64,000 nt of DNA from Pseudomonadales bacterium (lineage in GTDB: Bacteria > Pseudomonadota > Gammaproteobacteria > Pseudomonadales > IMCC2047), in contig JACKNY010000001.1 of the NCBI GenBank assembly GCA_024234615.1, forward strand, positions 1,826,501 through 1,890,500, written 5' to 3'. The translations under genes and the position numbers were made by a program. This document shows positions 34,937 to 43,126 of this stretch, in pieces. The stretch's first letter is position 1. Every line of letters begins with the position of its first letter. The notes under the pieces are model-generated. The model saw only the letters and a program-made list of their open reading frames with translations. It was not told the origin of the DNA and did no database searches.

Positions 34937-37159
34937 TTAATTACCCCAACGATAGGTTAAAGAAGCACCCCACCAGCGTGGACGACCGTAGTACTGCTCT
35001 GTCAACCCAAACACACCGGTAGTTGAGAGGTCAAAGGTCTGCACTAAATACTCTTTATCCGTTAAATTGTTAACAAATACCGAGGCCATCCACTTATCAT
35101 CTGCCGTGGTATAGGTCAGTGAAGCGTTACTCAGCACATAGCCATCTTCTGTCACGTTATCCAATTCCGATAATGCGAACAGATGCTCCGAGCGGTACAC
35201 TGCATCCGCCTGCACTGCCACATGACCACCCATTATCTCCCACTCATAGCGGACTAAACCATTAAGGTTCCATTTGGGGGACTGCACGGAAGTTGTGTTT
35301 TGACCGGAAGGCAGGGTGACCTCAATATCGTTGTAGGCAGCGCCAAGTAAGATATCCAGCCCTTCTATTGGCGACGCCTGAAGCTCTAACTCAAAACCGC
35401 TGCTATCTGCTTCTGCATTCAAAGTGAGCGTATCTAGGCCGATAATATTAAACGCCTGATAATCCGAATAATCATAGTAATATACGGCACCGTTTAAACG
35501 CGCCAAACCACCCATAAAGGTGTATTTAAAACCTATTTCATAAGCGTCTAGCTGCTCGGGGTCGTAGCTCATGGTGGCGTCATTATAATCAGTAGCGGGT
35601 GGGTTAAGCGGGAAAATTGGCGCATTATAACCACCACCTTTAACACCACGATTCCAACTCAGATAAACCAGGGCATCATCGTTTGGCCGCCAATCCAGCT
35701 GTGCCCTTGCTGACCACTCATCATCTTTTCTATCACCGGCATAGGTAGCCAGAACACCCAATGAATTAAGATTACTGGGCGAGTCGAAGTTGCGAATATC
35801 AGGGTTCAAAAATTCAACCGCTTCGATCTTATAGTCAAATTCTTTCTCATCCTTGATTGCGCGCAGACCAATCACCGCCGACAGCTGTTCAGAAAGGTTA
35901 AATTCTACCTGCCCAAATACGGAATAGGATTCCAGGCTAGAACTGTAGGGGTTGTTTAAACCACCTTCAGCGCCAGGAGTTGGGGCTGGTCCAATGAAAG
36001 GGTCGGTAACAGCCCCATTGGAATCATCAATTTCCAGATCCATATAATAAAAGCCCGTTACCCATTTGAAGTTATCGGTAACACCGTTCAAACGAATTTC
36101 CTGCGACTTTTGATCGGCATCCGTGGTCAGAAAGAAGTTAAAGAAAGAAAGCGGAGACGCATCAGAATCTTCTATATAACGACGTTCCACAGTTGACACA
36201 TCAGTAATGGACGTCAGTGTAAATTTTTCAAAATCCCAGGTGAGCGTAGCACTATAACCTCTTGTTTCTAAATCATTATATCCAGGGTCATCATAATCGC
36301 CAGCCCACACATCACCGTCGTTATCTATATATCCGCCTAACACCGGGTTTGGCGTGGTAGGCGTCAATTCACCTGGTGCTCCAACCGATGAGACATTTTC
36401 AAAAAAACCGGTACGGATATCCTGCTCTGAACCTCTGAAATTCAGTAACAACTTAACGTCATCGTTAGGTGTAAACAGAAACTGTAAACGAGCCGTTCGG
36501 TCTTCAGCGTTATTTAAATCTTTGCCTAAACGGTTTTCGATATAACCATCATTATCGTGTGTGGCGACGGAAAGACGCGCTGTCAGGGTATCTTTTATCA
36601 GTGTTCCACCGACAGCACCTTCAAATTTAACTTGGTCATACTCGCCCAAAGTTAACTTGGCATAACCTTCTGCTTCTTCTGTTGGTTTCTTAGAAATAAA
36701 ATGTGCCAGACCACCAGTGGCGTTGCGCCCAAACAGGGTGCCCTGTGGTCCGCGTAAAATTTCTACCCGCTCCATATCAAACAGTGCAAATCCAGCTCCA
36801 GACATCTGGCTGATATACACTTCATCAAGATAAATCGCCACAGGGCTTTCGACGTTGGTGGTGAAATCGCTGTTGGCCACACCGCGAATACCGATCGCGT
36901 AATTTGCTTCACCGTTCGGCTGAATGGTGCTGACACCAGGTGCCATCGCAGTTACCTGTTGCGCATTGGTGTAACCTAATGCTTCCATCTGTTTGCCCGT
37001 AAACGCAGAAACCGCAATACCTACATCCTGCACACTCTGCTCACGCTTTTGAGCGGTAACTACCACTTCCTCTAATACGGCAGCATTCATTGCACCTGAC
37101 AGTAAAGCTACTTGAGCACAAACTGCGCTCGTGAGTACTGATCGTTTGTTAAACTTCAT
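34937..37159 (-). CDS. TonB-dependent outer-membrane receptor 3
   Basis: A 740-residue receptor from ATG 37159, which follows GGAGGGG. It has a signal peptide (to about AMNAA, residue 27), a TonB box LEEVVVTAQKRE, the plug motif VEILRGPQGTLFGRNATGGL and a barrel ending WWGASLTYRWGN. It is the closest relative in the window to receptor 2. It diverges from a TetR gene, and an AGGTCGAATGTA motif in the shared gap recurs with variation upstream of qhpA. It is followed by a strong terminator, so it is probably a single-gene unit. The ligand is unknown. Confidence 0.93.
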   Translation of the reverse strand: MKFNKRSVLTSAVCAQVALLSGAMNAAVLEEVVVTAQKREQSVQDVGIAVSAFTGKQMEALGYTNAQQVTAMAPGVSTIQPNGEANYAIGIRGVANSDFTTNVESPVAIYLDEVYISQMSGAGFALFDMERVEILRGPQGTLFGRNATGGLAHFISKKPTEEAEGYAKLTLGEYDQVKFEGAVGGTLIKDTLTARLSVATHDNDGYIENRLGKDLNNAEDRTARLQFLFTPNDDVKLLLNFRGSEQDIRTGFFENVSSVGAPGELTPTTPNPVLGGYIDNDGDVWAGDYDDPGYNDLETRGYSATLTWDFEKFTLTSITDVSTVERRYIEDSDASPLSFFNFFLTTDADQKSQEIRLNGVTDNFKWVTGFYYMDLEIDDSNGAVTDPFIGPAPTPGAEGGLNNPYSSSLESYSVFGQVEFNLSEQLSAVIGLRAIKDEKEFDYKIEAVEFLNPDIRNFDSPSNLNSLGVLATYAGDRKDDEWSARAQLDWRPNDDALVYLSWNRGVKGGGYNAPIFPLNPPATDYNDATMSYDPEQLDAYEIGFKYTFMGGLARLNGAVYYYDYSDYQAFNIIGLDTLTLNAEADSSGFELELQASPIEGLDILLGAAYNDIEVTLPSGQNTTSVQSPKWNLNGLVRYEWEIMGGHVAVQADAVYRSEHLFALSELDNVTEDGYVLSNASLTYTTADDKWMASVFVNNLTDKEYLVQTFDLSTTGVFGLTEQYYGRPRWWGASLTYRWGN

Positions 37160-37213
37160 TTTCCCCTCCAAGGTTTTGTCACAGGTTTATTAATTACCTA
37201 TTTATTAGTTTCC

Positions 37214-37225
37214 AGGTCGAATGTA
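37214..37225 (+). promoter_or_regulatory. AGGTCG-type motif, copy 1
   Basis: AGGTCGAATGTA, in the gap between TonB receptor 3 and the TetR gene. Two variants, AGGTCGTTTGTA (38338) and AGGTCGTTCGTA (38378), lie before qhpA. Nine of 12 positions are invariant. It is 55 bp from the receptor start and could be a regulator site joining the receptor and the qhp operon. Confidence 0.35.
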
Positions 37226-37387
37226 CTATATTGTTTTTTATAGGTCAGCTGAAATATTTTGACTCTAATATGTTCCGGATTTAATAGTTGGGCCTAAGCT
37301 GATGACAACAAGAGAATTGAAGCTTAGTCATACCATTTCCCCCTTAATCTCGTTACAATTTGCGCTTTTCAAAGCGGTGCAACCAAA

Positions 37388-38026
37388 GTGTCAGAAGCTC
37401 CTACCAAAAAAACCTCTCGTACCGGGATTTATTCAAAGGGCCAGCGCCGCGTGTTGTCCATCGTCGCCGCCGCGGAAAATGTCTTGATCGAAGAGGGTTA
37501 CCATAACTTTTCCTTACGCAAGGTTGCCGCTGCTGCGGGTATTAAATTAGGTAATTTGCAGTACTATTTTCCAACTAAAGATGAACTTGTAAAAACCATG
37601 CTTGATCAGGTCATCCAGGTCTATCTCGATGACCTCGTCGAACTGAGTGAAAGCTCAGGCGATGATCCTAAAACATTGTTCAAAAATGTTTTGAAACATG
37701 TTTTTTACGACCTCAACAATAAAAAAACTACGGTATTTTTCCCAGAAGTTTGGTCTCTATCCAACCATGAAACCCATATGACTCAGTATTTGGACTCCAT
37801 GTACGGTCAGTACCGAAAGCAGCTCGATGAAATTATATTACGTATTAATCCGCGATTAACTCGTGCGCAAGCGCAACGTATTTCCCTCTTTATCTGCTCT
37901 TCGCATGAAGGCCACACCATGTTTATTGGTTATCGTAAGCCTTGGATAAAGGAAACTGAGAACATCATCGATATGGCGATCCAGTCATTTTTATGGCTCA
38001 TTGAAAAAGGTGATATTCCAGAATAA
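37388..38026 (+). CDS. TetR/AcrR-family regulator
   Basis: A 212-residue TetR protein. The N-terminal helix-turn-helix is in GYHNFSLRKVAAAAGIKLGNLQYYFPTKDEL (about residues 38-68), and the C-terminal helical domain holds the ligand site. The start is GTG 37388 with no strong ribosome binding site. It lies between TonB receptor 3 (divergent) and qhpA (same strand, 438 bp downstream) and may control both. Known qhp loci use an AraC-type QhpR regulator; none is adjacent here, so this protein is the local candidate. The inducer could be an amine or the compound imported by the receptor. Confidence 0.88.
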   Translation: MSEAPTKKTSRTGIYSKGQRRVLSIVAAAENVLIEEGYHNFSLRKVAAAAGIKLGNLQYYFPTKDELVKTMLDQVIQVYLDDLVELSESSGDDPKTLFKNVLKHVFYDLNNKKTTVFFPEVWSLSNHETHMTQYLDSMYGQYRKQLDEIILRINPRLTRAQAQRISLFICSSHEGHTMFIGYRKPWIKETENIIDMAIQSFLWLIEKGDIPE

Positions 38027-38327
38027 AGGTGTTTTGAGCGCCAAAACCGCCGAATTATCCGCACCAGTATCGATAGAGCAATAGGGTTTAAGTGGGTGAC
38101 CTGAAGTTAAACTGACAACTCGAAATTTCTCCAGCATAGCGCAAGGCATACCTGCTCCTTAGTTCAACAGGAAGCACTCCCATTAGGCAAAAAATCAAAG
38201 GAAAGCATCAAGATACCTTCCTTTGTTACCAACCTGGCTCGAACGTTTTGTGAAAGCGTATTTGCTATATCCTGCTGCAGGTAGCCCGACTGTTTTATCT
38301 CAGTGTCATTTTGGTGCTCTGCCACTA

Positions 38328-38356
38328 TTGACAATATAGGTCGTTTGTAATACATT
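38328..38356 (+). promoter_or_regulatory. Candidate sigma-70 promoter of qhpA
   Basis: TTGACA (38328-38333) is a perfect -35 hexamer, followed after 17 bases by TACATT, a 4/6 match to the -10 consensus. The spacer contains one copy of the AGGTCG-type motif, so a bound regulator would sit on the promoter. It is about 110 bp before the qhpA start. Confidence 0.45.
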
Positions 38357-38389
38357 TCAGCCGCTCAAGTATTTTTTAGGTCGTTCGTA
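38337..38389 (+). promoter_or_regulatory. Two AGGTCG-type direct repeats, 40 bp apart
   Basis: TAGGTCGTTTGTA (38337-38349) and TAGGTCGTTCGTA (38377-38389) differ at one base and are spaced 40 bp start to start, close to four helical turns, so both face the same side of DNA. A third related copy lies at 37214. They probably bind a regulator of qhp. Confidence 0.45.
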
Positions 38390-38464
38390 TATTATTATAA
38401 GTATTCATTATCTGATACCGACTATTCAACCGAGCACATAAAAGATTATTCGGAGGTTTCCCTT

Positions 38465-40081
38465 TTGCGTAAACATCTTCTCATTGCAACTTTTCATGGT
38501 GCGCTATTAGCCGCTCTTTCTGGTTTTGCCTTTTCTGCCCAGGCGGGCTCTCCCGAGCAAATTATTCGTAATAACTGTGTCGGCTGCCACATTCCCGAGA
38601 GCGATGATAAATTAAGCCGGATCAGTTACCAACGCCGCACCCCGGAGGGCTGGGAAATGACCATCGCGCGGATGCAGCTGATGCATCATGTGCGTATTAG
38701 TGATCAGGAAATCCCTATCACGGACGAAGTAATTCAGAAGTTGGTCAAGTATTTTGCTGACCGACAAGGTTTAGCGCCCAGCGAAACTACAGAATATCGC
38801 TACATACTGGAACGGCGCCTGAATGTAGTCGAGCAACATGAGGATGACGAGTTTGCAGTGATGTGTGCCCGCTGTCATTCCGGCGCGCGGGTGGCGCTGC
38901 AACGTCGAACTGAGGAAGAATGGAAGCATCTGGTACATTTTCATCTGGGCCAATTCCCTACTTCTGAGTACTCCGCTGGTGGACGCGATAGAAATTGGTT
39001 CGAAATCGCATTGAAAAACACCGTGCCCTATCTCACTGAAAACTATCCCTTAGACACCCAAGCTTGGCAGGACTGGCAACAAACCAAGAAACCCAAGCTC
39101 GATGGTAGTTGGCGGCTGCTGGGCAATCAGCCCGGCAAAGGAGATTTTCAGGGGGTGATGACCGCCACAGCCACTGAAACAGATAATTACTCACTCACTG
39201 TTAGCGGTAGCTATGCGAATGGTGAAGCCATTAGCGGTGAGGGTTCGGCGATCGTCTATACCGGTTACGAGTGGCGCGCCACACTCACCCTCGGCGGGCA
39301 AGTTTTCAACCAGGTGATTGCTGCTGATCGCTCAGGCGAAAGTATGAGCGGTCGCATGTTCCTGCGTGATCACGAAGAAACAGGCATTCAGTTGACCGCG
39401 AGCAAAATGAATGGCACAAGCCACGTGCTCGGCGCAATACCCAACCATATTAAAGCGGGCACAGAGCAAACTATACGATTAGTCGGCACAGCAATGTCTG
39501 GCGATATCGAACTTGGGCAAGGCCTCAGGATTACCAAACTCATCAGCCGCGACAATAAAAATATTCTGCTCAGGGTCAAAGCCGCAAAAGATACTGTGAT
39601 TGGCCATCGAAATATCCAGGTTGGCAAGACGCAACTCAAGAATGCACTGGTGGTTTATGATCGCGTCAGCCATCTCCAGGTAGAACCTAGCTACGCCGTA
39701 GCCCGTGTTGGCGATAATGGTGGTTCTACCCGCAAAACTCTGGCGTCTTTTCAAGCCCTGGCCTTTAGCGCCGGAGTCGACGGGCAATCCAATACTGCGG
39801 ATGATCTGCGTATTGGTTATCTCCCAGCCCAATGGTCAGTCAAGGCTTTTAATCAACAAGCAGAGCTGGATCAGGACGTTAAATTCGCTGGCACCATCGA
39901 TAAAAACACCGGCATTTTTACCCCCGCCGCTGCAGGCCCCAATCCACAACGTAAATATGGCACCAATAACGCGGGTAACCTAGCGGTAGTGGCAAGTATT
40001 CTAGAGGGCACAACCGAGGTTACGGGGCAAGGGCAGTTGCTGGTCACGGTGCAACGTTGGAATAACCCTCCTATTCGTTAA
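38465..40081 (+). CDS. qhpA: Quinohemoprotein amine dehydrogenase alpha subunit
   Basis: A 538-residue periplasmic diheme subunit. A signal peptide ends near AQAG (27-28). Two c-type heme motifs, CVGCH (38-42) and CARCH (134-138), lie in the N-terminal domain, followed by beta-sandwich domains with an Ig-like C-terminus. The protein passes electrons from the quinone cofactor of QhpC to cytochrome c or azurin. The start is TTG 38465, with GGAGG 8 bases upstream. It is the first gene of qhpADCBFE. Length and domain order match the family. The enzyme oxidises primary aliphatic amines to aldehyde and ammonia. Confidence 0.95.
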   Translation: MRKHLLIATFHGALLAALSGFAFSAQAGSPEQIIRNNCVGCHIPESDDKLSRISYQRRTPEGWEMTIARMQLMHHVRISDQEIPITDEVIQKLVKYFADRQGLAPSETTEYRYILERRLNVVEQHEDDEFAVMCARCHSGARVALQRRTEEEWKHLVHFHLGQFPTSEYSAGGRDRNWFEIALKNTVPYLTENYPLDTQAWQDWQQTKKPKLDGSWRLLGNQPGKGDFQGVMTATATETDNYSLTVSGSYANGEAISGEGSAIVYTGYEWRATLTLGGQVFNQVIAADRSGESMSGRMFLRDHEETGIQLTASKMNGTSHVLGAIPNHIKAGTEQTIRLVGTAMSGDIELGQGLRITKLISRDNKNILLRVKAAKDTVIGHRNIQVGKTQLKNALVVYDRVSHLQVEPSYAVARVGDNGGSTRKTLASFQALAFSAGVDGQSNTADDLRIGYLPAQWSVKAFNQQAELDQDVKFAGTIDKNTGIFTPAAAGPNPQRKYGTNNAGNLAVVASILEGTTEVTGQGQLLVTVQRWNNPPIR

Positions 40082-40102
40082 TAAAGAGTTGAAATAACTA
40101 AT

Positions 40103-41548
40103 ATGACGTTACCAACGCAACAAAATTTTCACCTGGTTGAACGCAATATCCACGAGATTAGCGTCGACAGTCGCCGCCTGCTATTTCATATCCCGAGTAG
40201 CAGTTTGTTTCAGTTGGACGAACTCAGCGGCGAACTCATTGATCTCTTCAAAAAATGGCCAGATCGCTCACCAGATCAAGTGCTTCACGCCATGCAGCCG
40301 CGCTTTGAAGCAGCGGATATCAGCACCACCTTCAGCGAACTACAAAGCCTGGAAGTGATCTCCAATGGCCAACCGCTGACGCCGGAAACGGCCAAGCTGA
40401 CACTCACTAATTTTCCCCTGACCACGCTGGTATTGAACGTTAATACCGGCTGCAATCTGAGCTGTAGCTATTGTTATAAAGAGGATCTAGCCACCCCCGC
40501 TAATGGCGAAAAAATGAGTCTGGAGACGGCAACGCAGTCCATCGAAATGCTGCTCAAGGAATCACCAGATCAGCCGCGCTATAACCTCGTCTTTTTTGGC
40601 GGCGAGCCGCTGTCAAATCTGCCACTTATTAAGCAGGTGGTTGAATTTGCCGAACACCGTTTCGCCGCTATTGGTAAGAAGGTCGATTTTTCCATGACCA
40701 CCAATGCCACCCTGCTCAAGGACGATGTAATCGACTATCTTAACCAGCACCGTTTTGGCATTGCGGTGAGCATGGACGGCCCCAAGGCTTTTCATGACCG
40801 CAATCGCATTACCGTCGGCGGTCAAGGTACTTACGATGTAGTGGCCGATAAAGTCAGGCACCTGTTGCAAAGGTACGATTCTCGCCCGGTCGGTGCGCGG
40901 GTCACCCTAACCAAAGGCGTCACCGATATCATGGCGATTTGGGATCATTTATTTAACGATCTCGGCTTTCATGAGGTAGGTTTCGCGCCGGTTACTTCTG
41001 GCGATATCGACACCTATAATCTCTCGGAAGCAGAACTCGCACAGGTTTTTAGTAACATGAAAGAACTTGGCCAGCGTTACCTGGAAGCCGCGTTACAAAA
41101 CCACAATATCGGCTTTTCCAATATGCATCAGCTGATGACAGATATCTTTGAAGGCAACAAAAAAGCCCTACCCTGCGGTGCCGGTGCTGGCATGGTTGCC
41201 ATCGACAAGGATGGTGGCGTTAATCTTTGTCATCGTTTCACCGGCTCTGATATGCCGCTGTTTGGCGACGTCAAGCAAGGGCTGAATCATCAACAGCTAT
41301 CACGTTTCTTAGAGCAACGTATGGATCGAACCCATACCGGCTGCAATAGCTGTCGCATTCGCAACCTCTGTTCCGGCGGTTGTTATCACGAGAGTTACGC
41401 ACGCTATAACGACCCCAGCAAACCTACCTATCACTACTGTGACCTGCTACGTGATTGGGTGGATTTCGGCATCCACGTTTATAGCGAAATCATGGCCCAT
41501 AATCCTGCCTTTTTTGAGCAGCACATTTCACCCCGGAGAGCCCACTGA
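40103..41548 (+). CDS. qhpD: Radical SAM/SPASM thioether-forming maturase of QhpC
   Basis: A 481-residue radical SAM enzyme. Residues 1-90 look like a peptide-binding (RRE, PqqD-like) domain. The SAM cluster motif CNLSCSYC (Cys117, Cys121, Cys124) opens the barrel, and the C-terminal SPASM region has CGAGAGM, LCHRF, CNSCRIRNLCSGGC and a last Cys for auxiliary [4Fe-4S] clusters. QhpD installs the Cys-to-Asp/Glu thioether bonds in QhpC. It lies between qhpA (21-bp gap) and qhpC, which it overlaps by one base in TGATG, so translation is coupled to that of its substrate. Confidence 0.95.
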   Translation: MTLPTQQNFHLVERNIHEISVDSRRLLFHIPSSSLFQLDELSGELIDLFKKWPDRSPDQVLHAMQPRFEAADISTTFSELQSLEVISNGQPLTPETAKLTLTNFPLTTLVLNVNTGCNLSCSYCYKEDLATPANGEKMSLETATQSIEMLLKESPDQPRYNLVFFGGEPLSNLPLIKQVVEFAEHRFAAIGKKVDFSMTTNATLLKDDVIDYLNQHRFGIAVSMDGPKAFHDRNRITVGGQGTYDVVADKVRHLLQRYDSRPVGARVTLTKGVTDIMAIWDHLFNDLGFHEVGFAPVTSGDIDTYNLSEAELAQVFSNMKELGQRYLEAALQNHNIGFSNMHQLMTDIFEGNKKALPCGAGAGMVAIDKDGGVNLCHRFTGSDMPLFGDVKQGLNHQQLSRFLEQRMDRTHTGCNSCRIRNLCSGGCYHESYARYNDPSKPTYHYCDLLRDWVDFGIHVYSEIMAHNPAFFEQHISPRRAH

Positions 41549-41874
41549 TGAAACATTTAAAACCCCTCAACAAAAAAGCTGAGCGGCTGGAGCAAGCCGT
41601 CGTTGATCAACGGGTAGATGAAGTCGTCGCCATGCAAAATGTGGCGGGTTGCACCGCAACTACCGATCCCGGCTGGGAGGTCGATATGTTTGGCAGTGTC
41701 GCCGGACTATGTCAACCGATGGAGGCTGACCTCTACGGTTGCGCCGATCCCTGTTGGTGGCCAGCGCAGGTGCCGGATCTAATGAACACCTACCCGGATT
41801 GGGATAAAAATGCCCCCTCCGCTGGTAGCGACTGGCGCAAACTCGACACCGTTTTTCCCAAGGAAAGTAAATAA
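41548..41874 (+). CDS. qhpC: Quinohemoprotein amine dehydrogenase gamma subunit precursor
   Basis: A 108-residue precursor of the catalytic peptide. With cleavage after Ala28, mature numbering gives every residue known for the family: thioethers Cys7-Glu16, Cys27-Asp33 and Cys41-Asp49, and the cysteine tryptophylquinone Cys37-Trp43 (full-length Cys65 and Trp71, in GCADPCWWPAQVPD). The 28-residue leader MKHLKPLNKKAERLEQAVVD... has no hydrophobic core, fitting removal by the protease QhpE, with export by QhpF rather than Sec. It overlaps qhpD by one base. This ribosomally made, modified peptide is the core of the enzyme. Confidence 0.96.
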   Translation: MKHLKPLNKKAERLEQAVVDQRVDEVVAMQNVAGCTATTDPGWEVDMFGSVAGLCQPMEADLYGCADPCWWPAQVPDLMNTYPDWDKNAPSAGSDWRKLDTVFPKESK

Positions 41875-41879
41875 GGCGC

Positions 41880-43046
41880 ATGAGTATGGTAACCACATTA
41901 ACGTTTCCCCATTTCTATCTATCGCTCCGCACTTTAATGGTGACTGCGGCACTGCTGTTGTTGAGCGCCTGTTCACAAACAGTACTAAAAGATGAACAGA
42001 AAAATAGTGCATCAACGACCACTAAAGACTATATGGTAGTCGTTAACCGGCCCAATCGAATCAACCTGATTGATTTGACCACCAACCAGGTAGAACGCAG
42101 TTGCCAATTGCCGGGCACGTCCGCGCCAGGCACCGTCGTCATGAGTCCTGATAAGCGTATCGCCTACGTGCTAGCAGACCATTTTTCCAATGTTTACGGC
42201 ATCAACCTCGACAACTGCGAGCTGGTATTTTCGGCAATCCAGTCTTATTCCAACATTCGTATTAAATCATTGGGGTCTATTGCCATCAGTCCCGACGGCA
42301 AAGAGCTATACACCCACCAAAATCCGACCCGATTGCTCAGTGATCATTTTGAGGTGATGGACACACAGGTTGCCGTGTTTAACACCAGCGATGGTTTAAA
42401 AGCCCAGCCGGTCAGAACCTACCCCGCGCCGCGTCAGGTCACCATTATGGTCACCGACAAAAGCGGCACGCTCTACCTAGGTGCGCCGGATATCTACGCC
42501 ATGAACCCGGCAACAGGCGAAACCCGCATGGTCATAGAGAGTCGCGGCTTGCAAAACCCCCTTTTTAGCCAGCGCGATTCGCTCACCGTGTGGCCCATCG
42601 GTTCGGTATCGAACGAATTCATTCGTATGTACACCACCGCCAAATACAAAGATGAATCACAAAACCTGGCAACCGCCGATTGGATGTGGGGCTATGAACG
42701 TATTGATCTAAACACCGGCGAAGCGGAAGCGCGGGAATTTGGCCCGTTGGAGGTGGTGTTATTTAGCGGTATGACCCGGCCCGGTGACAAAAACCAAATG
42801 TATGCCGTACTCACCCAACTGAAAAAATTTGATGTCGCCAAGCAACAAGAGCTCATGTCTGTCGACCTCGAACATACCTATTATTGCATCAATTTTTCAA
42901 CTGACGGCAGCAAGGTATATTTGGCGGGCACCTTCAACGACATAGCCATTTACGATGCGGATACTCTCGAGAAACTCGGCAATATTCAACTGGAGGGTGG
43001 TGATATGTCGTTGTCACCAACGCAGATATTTGCGCGGGAGATTTAA
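41880..43046 (+). CDS. qhpB: Quinohemoprotein amine dehydrogenase beta subunit
   Basis: A 388-residue beta-propeller subunit that packs against QhpC and closes the active site. Blade-like repeats such as MVVVNRPNRINLIDLTTNQV and VMSPDKRIAYVLADHFSNVYGI run through the sequence. The N-terminus is a signal sequence ending LLLLSACSQ, which fits a lipobox with Cys31 and Ser at +2. A lipid anchor would be unexpected, as the characterised enzyme is soluble in the periplasm. It follows qhpC by 5 bp, with start ATG 41880 (or 41886). It has no heme motif, as expected. Confidence 0.93.
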   Translation: MSMVTTLTFPHFYLSLRTLMVTAALLLLSACSQTVLKDEQKNSASTTTKDYMVVVNRPNRINLIDLTTNQVERSCQLPGTSAPGTVVMSPDKRIAYVLADHFSNVYGINLDNCELVFSAIQSYSNIRIKSLGSIAISPDGKELYTHQNPTRLLSDHFEVMDTQVAVFNTSDGLKAQPVRTYPAPRQVTIMVTDKSGTLYLGAPDIYAMNPATGETRMVIESRGLQNPLFSQRDSLTVWPIGSVSNEFIRMYTTAKYKDESQNLATADWMWGYERIDLNTGEAEAREFGPLEVVLFSGMTRPGDKNQMYAVLTQLKKFDVAKQQELMSVDLEHTYYCINFSTDGSKVYLAGTFNDIAIYDADTLEKLGNIQLEGGDMSLSPTQIFAREI

Positions 43047-43053
43047 TGGAACA

Positions 43054-43069
43054 TGCGACTGAAGTCGCA
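43054..43069 (+). other. Small hairpin between qhpB and qhpF
   Basis: TGCGACT-GA-AGTCGCA is a perfect 7-bp dyad, 8 bases after the qhpB stop, in an 80-bp gap to qhpF. There is no T run, so it is probably an mRNA stability or partial attenuation element that separates the structural genes from the processing genes. It also resembles small REP-type palindromes. Confidence 0.45.
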
Positions 43070-43126
43070 CCCACAAGGTCAAAACAAGCACAGCTGAAGG
43101 TTGGGTCTTAGGGCAAAGAGGTTTTC

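Larger units (their letters stand above)
38027..38464. other. Intergenic region upstream of the qhp operon
   Basis: A 438-bp gap with no credible gene; a 63-codon minus-strand frame in it has no family features. The last 140 bases carry a sigma-70-like promoter (38328-38356) and two direct repeats 40 bp apart (38337-38349 and 38377-38389). Confidence 0.55.

Noticed and set aside
34937..37159. TonB receptors 2 and 3 as a recent duplication
   Set aside because: They share family motifs and barrel ends but differ throughout in the loops; family relationship is enough to explain the similarity.
38164..38355. A 63-codon minus-strand frame upstream of qhpA
   Set aside because: No ribosome binding site, no family features, and it overlaps the probable qhp promoter.
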